From Cyclina sinensis (taxonomy: Eukaryota > Mollusca > Bivalvia > Venerida > Veneridae), in the NCBI GenBank assembly GCA_012932295.1, contig JAAONU010000001.1, positions 56,889,693 through 56,953,692 on the forward strand: a stretch of 64,000 bases of DNA, written 5' to 3'. The notes below the pieces were generated by a model. That model ran no database searches. It had not been told where the DNA came from and was given only the letters and a program-made list of their open reading frames with translations. Both the position numbers and the translations under genes were made by a program. This document shows, in pieces, positions 13,301 to 28,100 of the stretch; position 1 is the stretch's first letter, and each line of letters begins with the position of its first letter.

Positions 13301-16300
13301 CATAATAAAAATAATTGATAGTAAAAAAAAAGAAATTAATCCTCTTCTTTCTAATATTTTTTTCTATATTTTTGTCTTGCATAACACACTGAAATAACTT
13401 TCGGCTGTAGACATTTTGTGTTGTCAATAAATGTATTTTCTTTGAACATTAATTAATAAATGACAAAAAAAATCTGATGCAATCAAAAGTCGCATATACT
13501 GGTGACTTCGCAAAATAGGTTTCGCGACAGAGTTGTAATTCAGACATCACTCGATCTCCCGCTTCTCCACATACATTACTAATTGCCATTAGGATGAGCA
13601 TTTAAACCGAGGCCTCAGGTATCGCTGCTATATGCCCCCTCCCCAACACCCTACACATACACACAAACACACACAAACACACACCCAAACACACACCCTG
13701 CAGAGTTACGTTCGGGTAAGTTTATTTATGCAGAAAAACTATCGGCCAGGACCTAATCACGGATACTGGACTTAGGTCAGTCTTGTTTGATTGAAAATGC
13801 AATGTTTCCGAGCTTTAATGAATTTGTTTTATCTGGTTTTGAAGATCTATTTAAAAAAAAAAAACAAATACTTTTCAAACAATAAAAGTTTAATTTTGAA
13901 GTCTTGGCACGCGCCTACCACACTTCTTACACCTCCATAAAATACTTAGTAACACCCACTTCGCTAAACGAAGACATCCTTCACAAAAATCTCCACCTGC
14001 TGCAGCAGACGACAACTTCAAAGTCGGTTCATCATCATAAATGTCCGTTATCACGTGTAACTCTGTTACCTTTTTGTTTCTAGTAATACATTAAACACAC
14101 GTTTTCATGTCACCGTAATTTTTGCAGTCTGACAAACGTCTTTTGCCAAAATAACATTAATCTTGGATTACGATCTTCGCTATTGTTGAACTAAAGTTTT
14201 TAAAGCCCAATTAAGTTATTTAGTATTTTCAAATCGACGATTAAGTGTGATAATTTCTGCCTAGATCACAGCCTCTCACAGATTGATGATTCTCTTATGT
14301 TGTAAAATTTCAGTTTAAACGAAATTTACGGTCTAATTTTTCGATTAATTCGTAATACTTAAACTTAAAAGATACATATATTTGCTCGCAAGGAAAAAAA
14401 TCTACAAAGAAAGTTATATTCTACCGACGTCCGATGTATTTCCTCTAAACACTCTGTATTTATTTTTTCTAAACATTTTTTTATCCGAATGGCTGCAAGA
14501 TTCACGAGACATTAACAATGTCGGAGTAAATAAAAAATCAATATATTTTCTTATGGCGAGATCGTGAACTTCAGTCAGATTGATGGCATTGACTACTTGA
14601 CAAAAAAGGACTTTATTTTGTTTTTGTGTGTTTACGCATACCTTATAATTATAGTTTTGACATTAAGATTTTAAGACACAAATATCATCTTCCTGAATTA
14701 CACGCACACTATAAGATTTCAACATGTCCGTAATGATGCTAAAGTTGTTGTTGTTTTTTCTACACAGCTGAGAAACTCTTAAATTTCTCAATGCATTTCC
14801 AAAGTTAACAATTAAGCGTCTTAAATGTGAACGTGTTTGAACATTCATATGGTATGAAATCTTTTAACCGCTTGTTAAAAAATATCTTTCACACGAAAAC
14901 TTGCTTTTACATACGAAAATCAAAAGATACTCAATAAACAGCGCAAGTCTGTCTTCAAAAAAAAACAATATTTTATTTTATTGTAATTCTACGTTTAAGC
15001 GAGAGTTAATGATAATTGTGTAGGCTGCATGTTCGGGAATGTCACGTGAAAGAAATGTAACACTTTGTCTCAAGGTGGTCTTTGCATCACAATGGTGTAT
15101 GCTTGTCAAATACTAAGCCTTAAGAGTGTAATTTAACATTTCAACAAGTTTAAACTTTAGTGATCCCTTTTTAAGTATGTACTTTTTTCAGTTTTAAGTG
15201 ACTGCAATATACGTCTATTCGAATAATAAACAAGAAAAAAATCAAAGCTTTGAAGAAAATCGTGCAGGCACTATCTTTAGATTACATAACACAAAACTAT
15301 ACGGTCATCAAAAGCAACTCAAATGATATGCTCATAGTTTCTTATTTATATCCTCGGCGCTGTATTTTAATCAAAGTTTACAATGTTCAACAACAAAAAA
15401 AAAACCAGATGGATTGATTGTTTTTGACATTTAAAGATTGTAAACTGGTCACGTGCCGCGCACGATTTTCATATTGTGTAATCTAATTTTTTACAAACTC
15501 AGTCACGTTTGGTAATTCATCTACTGTAGAGAATAAAAGTCTAAACAGATTTATAAAAATATACTATGTAAGTATGATTAGGTAAATCAGTAACTGAAAA
15601 TAAATAAAAATAACAATAAAGAAAAACCGTCACTGTGTTTTACAGAAAGACCTAAGTGGTATATTATAACGCTTATTGCTTAACAATTCATATTTTCTAA
15701 TCAAACTGCATAGTTTCGTACAATAATAGCAGAGCTAGGAGACGTTAAATCACGTATACTGTAATCTAAAAATAGAACACTTGACAGGAAATTATAGAAA
15801 TCAAAAATCAAAATACTTCGGTAGTTAGAAACGTTTTTAATTATTTAACTTCTATATTGCTAAAGGATCACTGAACTTAATTGAGTGTTATTTTAAATGT
15901 TTGAATAGAGAACTATTGTTTTGGTGGTATATAACATAAAATAAAGAAAATTCAGGTCGTTGATAGGTGATTTGCAGCAATTTCGGTGTCCTTTGTAACA
16001 TTTGATCGATTGTCTCACAATCTGACTCAAAATCTGACTTATTCATGTATTTTTTTCTACGAGTTAAAAATTTAACCTTACAGACAGTATCTGATCGAGA
16101 GAACTTTTAAAAATAACTCTCTGCAAAAGAAATATATAACTTTATATTTACGCCAGCATGACCTATCATTTCCTATGCAGGTATGGAATTCAAGTCAATT
16201 TTTGATACAATTTGTCAGTGAATTTATGACAAAAACGCCAACAAAATTACTAATTCCTTTCAAGTTTGCAGATTACAATGGACATATACAGCAATCCAGC

Positions 16301-17023
16301 ATGAGACCTGTCAATCACCTTTGACCACTGTCATGTTCACTGACATGTTCATGCCAAAAATTGTCTTCTGCTTCGGCAAGAAATCTGAAAGAATTTTGTC
16401 GTCTTCTTTGATAGAAAAGATAAAAGATGTTAAATCTGCGATAAAATCAGAACAAATCCGACACAGTGCACTATAGATGATGTGAATCTATTAAATTACC
16501 CTCATACGTGAGGATATGACGGTAATTTTTTATTGTTGACATTCTAAACATTAACACGTGTCAGAGATTTTTTGATCATATATTCATGGCTATTTTAGTA
16601 ATACGCGGGGAGAACGAAAGCAAACATACTGCAGCTAACTTCATCACGCCGTTTGGATTAAGCATTTCTTGATGCAATATTAAGTTATATTTTTTTTCCG
16701 AGAAGTAATTACTTCTGAAATGAATATTACAAAGCCTTTCCCTATACATTAAACAAAATACTTAAAGCTTTAACTAGATTTTTTTATTACTCATCATCAC
16801 TTTATAGAGCCTTTATTTATTTTCGTTCATTTATTTTTCATATTACTAGAGTCATAAGCACCATTTCCAGAACGATTATTTGAAAGGAATCGATTTTTAT
16901 TTGATAACTTTTGACGATTTATTAGAATAAAATACATAATCGAAATTCAATAACTATCGAACAAAGCAAAAAAATCCAACATTCATTAACATCCATTATC
17001 GTAAACGCACGGAATTACATGAC
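7397..17023. other. Intergenic, no gene seen; microsatellites
   Basis: No supportable coding region. Simple sequence occurs near 8725-8755 (AATAAATC-type), 9355-9415 (CCTGC-type), 12,430-12,460 (AAAC/AC) and 13,650-13,695 (CA-rich). CACGTG palindromes lie at 9808, 10,301, 12,202, 13,161, 14,052, 15,043, 15,450 and 16,555. CpG is common: I counted 22 in about 960 bp from 15,001. Confidence 0.55.
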
Positions 17024-17040
17024 GCCAGAGGGCGCTGCCA
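17024..17040 (+). promoter_or_regulatory. Second CTCF-like motif, partial match
   Basis: GCCAGAGGGCGCTGCCA matches the right part of the CTCF core (AGAGGGCGCT) perfectly. Over the 15-base core it matches 12 positions. It has the same orientation as the site at 6121. Weaker evidence than the first site. Confidence 0.3.
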
Positions 17041-20000
17041 TTTTTTTTCATACAGCGGAAATGATGTATCGTCAGCACACGACAGGTGAATTGGATGAAC
17101 CAGAACGTTTTCCAGAAAAAACAACGATGACCAGATTTTAATTTCGTCAATAATGTTTTTTTTCTATTAACTTTGATGAATTTATGGACTGGCTTGCTCG
17201 CAAAATCGAGCGTTGTGAATATAACTTAGTATCGAACTGTAAGGCGCTCATTCACGATGTTTTCTTTCCAAAAATAATAATAATAAAATCTTTTAAACCT
17301 TTGTTGTCGTCAACAAAGTTCAGATGATTTGAATCTAAAGCTGTAAAGTCAGTCTAGCATTTTGATGTATGTAATAAATATACTTTTAAGCCCGTGATTT
17401 GCACACTCATGTTCATATACTGCAATGACGTCTTGCTAGATGGATCAGCAGCCTATTACGAAATTACTTTTTGAACTGATGACAACATCGAATTATTTCG
17501 CTGTACCAAATGATGCTGACATTGTCAATACGCTGTTTTTTAAGATGACTGACATGATTGCAAGTTTGCAAACAATTATAACTTTTGGGTACAATCTGTT
17601 ACGTTGTTTTTAGACAAGAAATTTACTTCAGTATTCTAGTAACGTAGGTGATATAACACGTGACACGTCGTTGTCAAGGTGACAGGTGTCAACAAGTGTA
17701 AACACAAAATGTGTTAAGAAAACAGAAGGATTTCACGATACGTGTTAACTTCGTTATTTTTTTCGCGAAAGGAGTTATCTCTTGATTCAAACATTTAACG
17801 AATCCATTAATCTGCCAAACATCGAATGGACGTTGACAAATAATCGACACGAGGCTAGCGATAATAGGATAAACGGGATTTTAGAGGGGTGGGACACCGT
17901 AGAAATAATTTCATTTATATTTACACACGAAAAAAAGTTATGTTAACTGATTAAGTTATAGGGCGGTTTCCTTATGATTAAGACATTACGATACTTTTTG
18001 TCCACCAATTAATGTCACGCGTGCCCATTCATCCCTGGAACCTGATATGCTCCGATTTATGAGGGTCCGCTTATGTTTATCAGAACGTACGCAGAACAAA
18101 AACATAACGAAAATGCATTTAGTTGCATGATTAACAGACTTTATTTGAATGATCTACAATCTGTCTCTACAAGCGGACTTTTTTAGCCTCTTTTCTAAAA
18201 GTAAGAGGTAACCTGCAGACGTTTTCATCACAACAAAATATATTTAAGCAAAGAAGATGGGTATCCTGTTGTATTTGTTCCCGTCAGCCCCTTTCAGCCC
18301 CAAGTATTCCTTTAAAACTCTCTATCCTATCTGTGTAAGGCGTGTCTGCCGAAAATTAATCAAATTTTATTCAGCTGATCCGTGCGTTTTGTTTGTTTGA
18401 GAACTTTAGCACGAGATAATTACCAGCACGTGCGATTGTCAAGTCGTTTATCTTTTTTTTCTCTAAGACGCTTGTGTGGAGGATAAAAAGGACGCTGCAG
18501 AGAAATATGACAGGAAAATAAGAAATGGTATTTTAAAACATACAAGCAATCATAAAACAGAACATTCAGAAGGGCTGAGGGTCGTGATCATTCCTTTGTG
18601 TCATCTTTTCTTGACATTTTTTCTCAGATTATGATTACCGTCAAAGTAAATTGACATTAGTAAAAAACAAACATTAAAGAAGTTTTGTAAATGACTTATC
18701 TTTATCTGGATTTTGAGAAAATTTATCATTTTATCATGATTATTTATTTACGTATTTACATTTGTTTATTTCTTTTGTTGTTTTTGTTGGTATTAATTAT
18801 TTTTGAATAAATCCCACAAGTTCTAACGTAATAGACATGTGCATGAAAAATGAAACGATGAGTGCGTATTTGCCTATTCATTCAAAATAAAATTGTTAAA
18901 TAAAAAGATAAAAAAATTGAAAGGTCTAAGAGGTTTCATACTATAAAAATGTTAAGCCCTGTTTTTAATACTGGACAAATGTATCTATGTAAGGAAGAAT
19001 AACAAAAAGGAATTCCATATATGAATTTTGGGCTTTCTCCCTCTCTAGCAAGATACAGGTAAAAAATTTATATTTTTAACAAGATATGTAGAGGCTGGAA
19101 TCGTGGAAGCTCAAATTTTATTGCCACTCTGCCGGAGGTAATGAAACGTGACAGAAAACCGAAAATCAGCATGGCTCCGGGTAAAATTTATCGTTCCAGT
19201 TTCTGCGATAGTAATTATAAAGCCTGGAACCAAACTACGACTCCACCCCCTTCACGGGGATCCGCATTCCAAACCGGTAATTATCTTGAAGCAAAATCCT
19301 GAAAATCGCGTAGATTCTCGCGGCGGACTCGAGATCTCTGCATACGGGAATACTGTGTTTCCAGAAAGACCACTGCAGGTGTAGTCTGTAAAACATTTAA
19401 GCGAAAAAACAAAAAGAAACAAAAGAGAAACTGTTTCTGATTCACTTGGTTCTTTCATGGCTTTAGAACATTCAAAAGTTGTGACAGAGGGTATTGTATG
19501 GAAGTTTTACTGGAGGCAAGTTTCTAAACCGAGAGGACATGGCTCGTTGTCGACTAATTGCGGGTAGTGAACAAGAAAGAAAGAGTTCAAAGGTTATTTT
19601 AATGTACTACAAGAAACAGAACTGTTACGTCAAAATGGGAGACCGAAATTAATTACTGATCTTTGATTTTAATTAACGTCAAAATGCGGGAATTATCTGC
19701 CGATCAAATCTTTATTGCCGAGGAAAAAATCCAACGTGGAACAAATGTGTTTTATTTTCCGTAATCGCGGTAATTATTACGTTAAATTCGTGTGTCTTAA
19801 TTGATTCAATGACTGTTAGGTGCACAAATACGTAGCATAATGACGAATTAAGACTTAAGAATAAATGTGGATTGTATTGGCGTAGAAATTAATGAAATAA
19901 CATAAAAGAAATATATGAGTTTGTTCGGGTTGCAAAATGTCAGAGTAACAAATGAATCTAGTTTTCATCCAAATTCGACAAATAAGGATTGAATTCGGAT

Positions 20001-23000
20001 GGTTTACAAATTGCTGGTTTAAAATGTATCAGTTACAAATTTCAACATAAAATGGCTCAACTAACGACGTTTAAACTGGACTTTTCGGCTGACTGTTGGC
20101 CACACACGCGTCCTGCAGACTCACTTCAAATCTCTTTATTAAATGCGTCCTTTGGTCAAATCATGTTGATAGACTGATTGAATGTCCACAGTAACCATTA
20201 TAACAGTGACAATGACGTGATCTGTTTTGATATTTATGTGAAGTGTATTGTACAGATGAGGAGCTTCATACTGCAGTCGTTACTAAAATGCTTGTTCTTG
20301 TTCTGTTTCATGCTTGCAGAAGAAATTAAATAAATAAAACCCTTCTTGGATGAAAAGCTTCGAAAATTGTAGCATTGATAAATCCGGAAGCATATTAAGA
20401 TCAGTTTTTTACCTTTTTTTATTATAAGAATAACTGCAAGAAATATTGTACAATTCCGTCATTACGGTACATTTACATTCATGACTTGACAAGTCAGTAT
20501 TTCAAGGCTTCGGTATGGCATGACATTGTCAAGACATATTGTCAAGCAGAATGTAGGAGCGAAAGATGAACGTGCTTACGGGCAGAGATTTGGCTGACAG
20601 GCATAAATGGACGTGTTTAGGACAGAAATTCAACCGAGGGAAGTATTAAAATAGTCCCATCCTGTTTGGTCATTTTCCTGAAATTATCTTAGGTAAAAAC
20701 GTACTCAGATAGGTCCTGTCGCACTGTAACCCCACAAGCTCACCTTCGTTTGTCTGTCTGTCTGTACGCTCTGCCATGTCCTAATTAATCTTTTATTAAT
20801 TACTAATCCTAGTATAGTCAGTATTGACTTTTGGCAGTAACAAGTAATTAATCTTTGAGAGCCAAATGAAATTATGTGCATCGTTACAGCGTTGAAGGAT
20901 TTCTTGCACTCTTTCGCACATCCTCTTTTGATAAAATTTTGGCGAAAGAAAAACAATAGTGCCAGGTTATTGAAGACTGAACCGGGTGAATAGTATCAAC
21001 AATAACACTGTAAGTAGTAAATTGATTTTCATTTCCATAAGGTGTTCATATGCATTTCAAAATTATCTATATACAGAGAATGAATAGGAGTGTTTATTGT
21101 ATGTCAGTTACTAAACATACAGGACACTGAGGAGCTCTGTCCGAAAAATGAAATTATGCGGTGTTACACTGTCGCCAGTGTGGGACAGTTTATTTTTGAT
21201 GGTATTAAATTGTAACGGCTGTTGAAATAAACCAGGTTATTAAAACCCTTCATTAGGACTGCATTGTTTAGAATCAGTATGCCAAAGTCTCACGTTATTT
21301 TTTGTTCCTAAAAACATAAACTCCTCGCTATCTTAGAAAATTTTTATTACAGCTTTACAGTTTAAATTTTGCGTTATTCTGCTCAAATGATAGTTTTCCT
21401 TTCAGGCAGAATGACTGTGCGAAACTGTGGTTGACCACATATCAGCAGGCAGCGCACGGTGGTCCTCGGTTCTAAGCAAACACGTGCTGGTCATAAAAAC
21501 CCGAGGTTATTACTGGCTAATAATAAGGCATCGATTTGTTTACAACAATGTTAAGAACGGTGAGAAGATTTTATTGAAAAGTTTCATTGTCCCTAAAAAA
21601 AATTAACGGCGGAATATTTCTTTCTGCTAAAAGATTTTTTGTAAACCTGTGTGAGTATAGGGTTGCATAAAAGAAAAATGATAATACCTCTTGTCCGGGC
21701 ACTTTTTTCAGCTAACATTCTCTGCTGGCATACAAAGAACTTCTCTGGCATGCGAAGAAACTGTCAAGCTCTCAAAGTAAGTGTATTTCTTGATGTTTTT
21801 TTCATGGACCGTAAATTTTTAGATGGTTGCTATGTGTCTAGAATGTGTCAAGTTCTGTAACAATTTGAAAAATTAGCGTGAACAATATTTGAACAGTCGG
21901 ACCCCTACTCAAAGTTCAATGTACGTGACACCGGTACTTTTGAACCTCTGTCAAACTCTAATAGTGACCACTTCTCAAAAACCCTTAATGATGTCAAAAA
22001 GTGTATTGCAAGGGGCCGGAGTTGCGATCCCTGACACGTGGCAGTGACGTATACACGACGGTGAAAGGTCGTTAGCTCAGACAATACTTCTGCCACCATC
22101 AAGTTACCATAGGTACCGTGGAACATTACCGTTTTGACAAATAATGATCATTACAGAGTAATTTGTGACATACTCTGAAAAAGGTTCATTGTAAGACGTT
22201 CTATTACGCCTTGACGGATATTAATTGTTCTTGTTTGCTCTATTTGTCACCTATAATAGATCAGCTGGACGCCCCCGTGGATTACATTACGGACATGTTC
22301 CCATAATGCACCGCACCAACAATGGCGCAATTTCTTCCATAGAGCACATTGGATGTTGCACGCCTGTCAAGGACTGCAGTTAATAAAAAGAAAATTAGAA
22401 AGCTTGCTGTGATAAATGGACTGTACAGAAGGCTTGAATACAGGTGAGGAATATTATACAATGGTCAGTATTGTTTTTCGGACAGTTACATGGACATCAG
22501 GAGATGGCAGCAAGTTGAAATATCGTGACAAGATAATTCGGTGAATGAAATTAAAACAGCATTTGTCTAATTGACAAGTTTACGAAACAAAAGAGTGTAG
22601 AGTTTTCTTTTACATGCCACGGCTTGACAAGATGGATGGAAAATCAAATGTAAATTTGAAAACATAATATTATTGTTCCACCGCATTAATCGCTGACACC
22701 AGGAAGCTTGGGAAAACAGACTTGAACGCACGCTGGTTTGTAGAATTACGTTTTACACCATGTTTTAATCAAGCATTGTGCAAAGGGCGGGGGTAGCATC
22801 CCTTTTCCAACAACCACAGTCTGTCAGGAAAACAGCATGGTTTGTCGGGATTTGATTTAGGTAAATTATGTGTGCATTTAGGAAGATTTGTTCCACAAGT
22901 AGCTTACAACACAGATATCGTCAACATGACTAAAAAGCTTAGTGCTGCCAATACATGCATGTATGGATTTTTTGCTACAAAAGTCAAGTTGCCTATTAAA

Positions 23001-24485
23001 GTCATGAAACGATCATCTCAAAAAGATAAAAGTTTGCTGGAATCGTGTCTATAAATCTAAGCATTAAATCCCACTGAGCATTGATTCCTTTAGTTTTAAG
23101 TAATTTTCATGATACTGGAGAGGTAGTTATAAAACCGTCTTGTAATTTGCATTGGTTCCGTATATAAATACAGATATACCCAGAACAAAGGCTTTATGGT
23201 CGCACATATGTTACAAGGTCTTATATTTTCTAGTAGAGTTCATAATCGTAAAATATGGATAGTTTATTCGAAATTTGCCACACAGAGATGTGTTGTACAG
23301 ATTTTTACATCAACTGATATTTTCAGAAATATTATGAAAGTTTGTTGATGATAAATGCTTTGTAGAGTTGTACGCTTCACACATTTACGTATAAAGTTTA
23401 TATGTTCATAAGCGACACATACAGGAATTGTGGTGAAAGTTATGCATTATACGATGGCCCTTTCATATGCTAAAAGCTAAAAAGCCCAAGATGACATAAC
23501 ATAACTAGCAGTGGTTTTGTATTTCAAAACAGCAATTTTGATAACACTATTAGCAGAGATACTTGTAAAGAAAATAACAAGAGACACAAAGAAATACAAG
23601 GCAAACAAAAACTCTAAAAAAATCAAGCAGCCGGTCAGTTTATCATTATTTAAAGAATAAAGTGTACGAAATTTATCTATAAATGTACATATTACCAATC
23701 TTATCTCTTAGTTCAAAAGGCATTATATCTGTCAATTCAATTGTTATTCCTAGTTCAAATGTCCCGTCTATTTGAAAATTTTGGTCTTACCAATATTTCT
23801 TATTTTATTTCTTCTTTTTTATATATTTTCTTAAGTTATTGTAAATGTGGAATTCTAATACAAAATGAAACTCATCCTCTATAACATAGCAAACTGGACA
23901 TTTTCTTTCTTCTAACGGTAAACTGATTGGTTTTCCCCATCTTCCAGACTCGTTTTGTAATTCATGGGAAGATACTATAAACTGTGTGAATAACTGACCA
24001 AATATATATATTATAAACATTCAAGGTAAGATTGAAATTTAAACGACGAAATATTTCTATACAACAATGTTCCACTTGGTCAACTAATATTTTGTTGAGT
24101 AAAGTTCATTGCATAAATTTTTTACTATGTTTTGATAATAGTATAAACATTAGATAAATTTAGAACGAACAAATGAATGAGAGGACCAGAAGATAATCAT
24201 GATTGTAACAGTTGCAATGTTCTTGACAAGACAGTCAGATAACAGTTACCATAAATTATAATCCTTCGCCATCCCTGTGACATGTAGAATTTAGTTAATT
24301 TGTGAGCATCTACAAAACTAAGTACGTAACACACAGCCGTGTATGGGAAGCGAAAAGGATCGCACATGAAACATACACCGTCACAATACTTCTTTTTTAT
24401 GTCATATGGGTATTTTATTATGATTGTGAAGCAGGTTGGTAGTTGGCTATTCGAATCCCTAACTGAATGGTTATTCGAACTCTAG
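17041..24485. other. Intergenic, no gene seen
   Basis: No coding region could be supported. The frame at 19,148-19,384 (78 codons) lies in a CpG-richer patch but shows no domain. CACGTG occurs at 17,657, 18,427, 21,481 and 22,035. A TGTCTGTCTG microsatellite lies near 20,750. Confidence 0.5.
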
Positions 24486-24776
24486 CAAATGATTTTTTTA
24501 AGCAATATGATTAGGTTTATACATAAACGCATATGAAGTAAGCACCTCAACATAACAATATTGTCTTCGCCCCCCTCCCGCTGGGTTGACCAAGGATCAT
24601 CAGGTAATTGGCTCGAATCCCCAGCTACTGTCAAGAAGGTAATTGATGATTCGAGCGAATTACCAACTGAGCAACCTGATCACCCCAGCGGGCGAAGACA
24701 GCACTGTTATGTTGAGTTGTTAACTTCATTTACATTTACCTATCAACTTTCATCATATTGCTAAAGAAATTAGTTG
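24486..24776. repeat. Foldback element with ~130-bp inverted arms
   Basis: The left arm (24,486-24,619) is an imperfect reverse complement of the right arm (24,648-24,776) across a 28-bp centre. Matching blocks include AGCAATATGA with TCATATTGCT, CAACATAACA with GTTATGTTG, GTCTTCGCCC with GGCGAAGAC, and GCTCGAATC with GATTCGAGC. On the minus strand the right arm reads GTTGCTCAGTTGGTAATTCG, like a tRNA A-box, and GCTCGAATC resembles a B-box. This suggests a tRNA-related or MITE-like foldback repeat. No transposase frame is present. Confidence 0.75.
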
Positions 24777-25190
24777 TAACATCTTACTAAAATGCGAATT
24801 ACCAACTATCTTCTGGAGGGAAGTTGGGGATTCGGGCAAATCAACCCAGAGGGTCAAAAACAGTACTGTTAGGTTGAGCTGCTAACTTCATGTACATATT
24901 TGTACAAACTTAATCATATTACTGAAGAAATCATTTGTAATATTTCACTAAAGTTTGAGTTACGAACAACCATCTTGAAGGCAGTTGGAGATTCGAGCGA
25001 ATTACCGACATGGGTATCCTGATTTGCCTAGAGGGGCGAAGATAGTACTGTTATAATGAATTGCTAACTTCATGTACGTTTATGTATAAACTTTATTCTA
25101 TTGCTAAAGAAATTATTTGTAATATCTTACTAAAGTTGGAATTACCAACTACCTATTTGGAGAATTCAGTTTGGGATTCGAATTATTAAC
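24777..25190. repeat. Tandem copies of the foldback right arm, ~160-185 bp
   Basis: Diverged direct copies of the right arm follow the foldback. The shared marker GATTCG occurs at 24,648, 24,829, 24,990 and 25,175 (spacings 181, 161, 185). In the first three units it is followed by a (C/T)AG(C/T)ACTGTTA block and then CTAACTTCAT. The fourth copy is truncated. Confidence 0.75.
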
Positions 25191-28100
25191 TACCTGCCAA
25201 CTACCAACCAGCTTTACATGCATTTGTATGTTCCAACTTATTAACGTCATTCAATATCACTTTTCACAAATGTTCAACTTCTGTAACTTCTGTACACAAA
25301 ATCTTTATACACTACATGGTCAGGGCCTGAACGAATCCGAGCGAGCGTATTTCATTATCTAAAGAAATTGCAGGGGAATGCATGTCGCACGTGGTCACTG
25401 ACAGATGTTAGAGAGCGTCCAAGTGTCCAGGCGGGACAATTCACTGCAGGTGTGAGTTGCACAATGATGTTATCCGTCTTGAGATGTTGCTATTGCTAGA
25501 GATGATGTTGAAACAGGAGATGTTGTTCTTACTATGTTTTGTGAAAATGCACAACTAACATGAATACTGTACTTAAAACATGCATCGTCACAATATATTG
25601 CCAAGTGATTATACCTTGAAACTGGATCTGCAAAACCGAAATGGGGACAGTCAAGTTCCAACAAATTTGCACACCTACTCAATATACTCAAAAAGCTTTA
25701 CACTATTTTATTCCTGCATATCAAACAAATTCAGGCACTTTATACTGTCTTTTTTCAAGAAAGACAAATTCATGCTATGACTGCCACAATTTGCCAAGAA
25801 CAGCATAATTAAATTCTTTTAGCATATACAATGTATATAGAAGAATCTCGGAAATAACTAGGATTCGTTCTGGCCATTTCCAAGAGTAAAATAACTTCTT
25901 TGTCTTTGAAATGCAGAAAAACAAATTGTTTTGAATCATGAAGAATTTATTGCTGTCGAGTAAAGCAACACTATTCCGACTCTTGTTACCACTGCATTCC
26001 TTCAGCCAAAGACACACGCCTGGATGTTGCATTAAGGAGCGTTTTAGGACAAGGGATCAAAGGTCACCGTAAGATCCCTTAAATGATGCATCTGCGGCCT
26101 CTGTAAAAGCAGCCTAAGGTGGATTGATTTTTGATTGCGATGCACACTGTCATAGAGACAAGTACCCCGTGCTTAAATCGGAATAAATTTGATACCCAAG
26201 CATTTAGATGCGCATTATGAGTCGATTTCTTTTAATATGGGTCGGTTTCGTTTGCCTAGCACTTGTAATTCTATACAAAACACCGGACGCCCTTGGCCCC
26301 GTGCACCTTTGTATGTAGAAAACCTGCACATTTACATAAATTTTCTATTTTGTCCATTATCTTCCCGCCTGCACCCGGACCAATATATCCTATTATTTTG
26401 ATGCTTGTTTTGTCGTGTCCTGCAGAGATGGACAGCCTCAAGCATGGGATTGTACATGAAAGATGAAACAAATGCATCCACAGTCAACCTTGATCCGATC
26501 GCCCACAAAGCCAAGCATGCATAATTATCTTTTCAACTGCTTAATTCTTTAAACGATTTTGAAACTTTTGACATAAATCTGCAATTACTCTTAATTTATT
26601 TTCATCAAGATTGTGATTAACTTTTTATCAGATCTATATATCTCGTCAATTTTGAAAAAATAAAAAAAGGTTGATAATTTATGCACGTGTAGAAAAAAAA
26701 CCTGCACGGATTGACGTACTTTTTTCCTTCTCATTTGGTAGTAATGAATTAATTCAATGCATTAAGGGATAAGGAGTCAATGATTTATTCTCTAGGGCTG
26801 AAGCACGCGTTGGTCTTAAATGGGCATGAAAAATATAACTAGAGGCACAATGCTGTGCCTTTAAGTGCATTTAATGCTTGACCACTGTAGCAAACGGCGT
26901 GCATCGCGCATGAGCGATCAACGTTTTATGAGCTATATGCCGCAAAGTTGCATCTTAAGATCAAGAGGTCAGCTTTGTTGTTAAATGTCATAGATGGTTA
27001 AAGATGTTTGGAGATTCTGTGCACTTCTTTAGATGTTGCTCTAAAAATTGCATCTCTCACAGCGGGGACGGGCCCGAAATCATTCAAGATAAGGACGACT
27101 AGTCAGAAATTACCAAGAGCCCCAGTGTGATGTGAAAGGGAAAGGAACAATTGGAAAACATTGAACAATAACTGCAAAAGGCGAGTTTAAAGATATGAAA
27201 AACACTTCGTCTGATTTACTGATTAATAATTGTAAAGAACAAAAAGATTTAAGTGCGTTGCACGGTGAGTTAAATGACCGTAGAGCATGTTGAAGCTTTT
27301 GTAGCCATGGACAATGTGTCTGCACACATAGCCATAGATCTTGCAAGACCCCTAATACTCTGTATGGTAGCAAGGCAATGAACACAAGTCATCAAAGACA
27401 TGGTCAATACTAATCACACACAACCTGAAGAATTTTATAACAAATTGCATTGAGAAATGCTAAATATTGGCGGGAATGTTTTACCAACCAAATGCTTCTT
27501 ACCGCGACTAAATACATTATTTGTGCATATGTTACTGTGTTCAGTGCATTTCTAAAAAGTGTGATTCGATTTTGCCAACCCTAAAGGTTTTGACCGACTG
27601 TTTGACATAGCTGACCAAGACAGTATAATAGAATGACTATTAGCATGTACAGTTAAGATAGTCGCTGAGCAATTGACAAATTCTTTCATCCCAACCTTAT
27701 TTTTTCCTCCTTTTTTATTCATTTATACACACGCTTATTACTTCAATAACTTATTAATTCAGACAAATTAGATAGAATCACTTACTAAAGAGAATGCCTG
27801 GATGAGTTTAAATCTACTACAGGTAATACTTCTCCATAAACAAAAGGAGAAAATATTGTTATGTTCGGCTTTGCATTCACATGACATATGATTACTTCAA
27901 GTCGGTTGATATAAAATTGGTAAATTTACAATTTTAATAATTTTATAGTACATTTCAAAATAATACTAAAGTCCGTCAGTTGTTAATTAAATATAATAAT
28001 CCGTCCCTTAGATCCTTTTCTACACTTGATGTTTCTTGACGAAGTCTAATTTTTGACTTTTTATTCCGGTTTTAATTCTATTCAGCTGAAAATTGATTTT

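Noticed and set aside
19148..19384. 78-codon plus-strand frame in a CpG-richer patch
   Set aside because: No recognisable motif and no flanking exon structure; an opposite-strand frame overlaps it.
22266..22290. Reverse-strand CTCF-like GGGGGCG near 22,270
   Set aside because: It lacks the AG spacing of the core motif.
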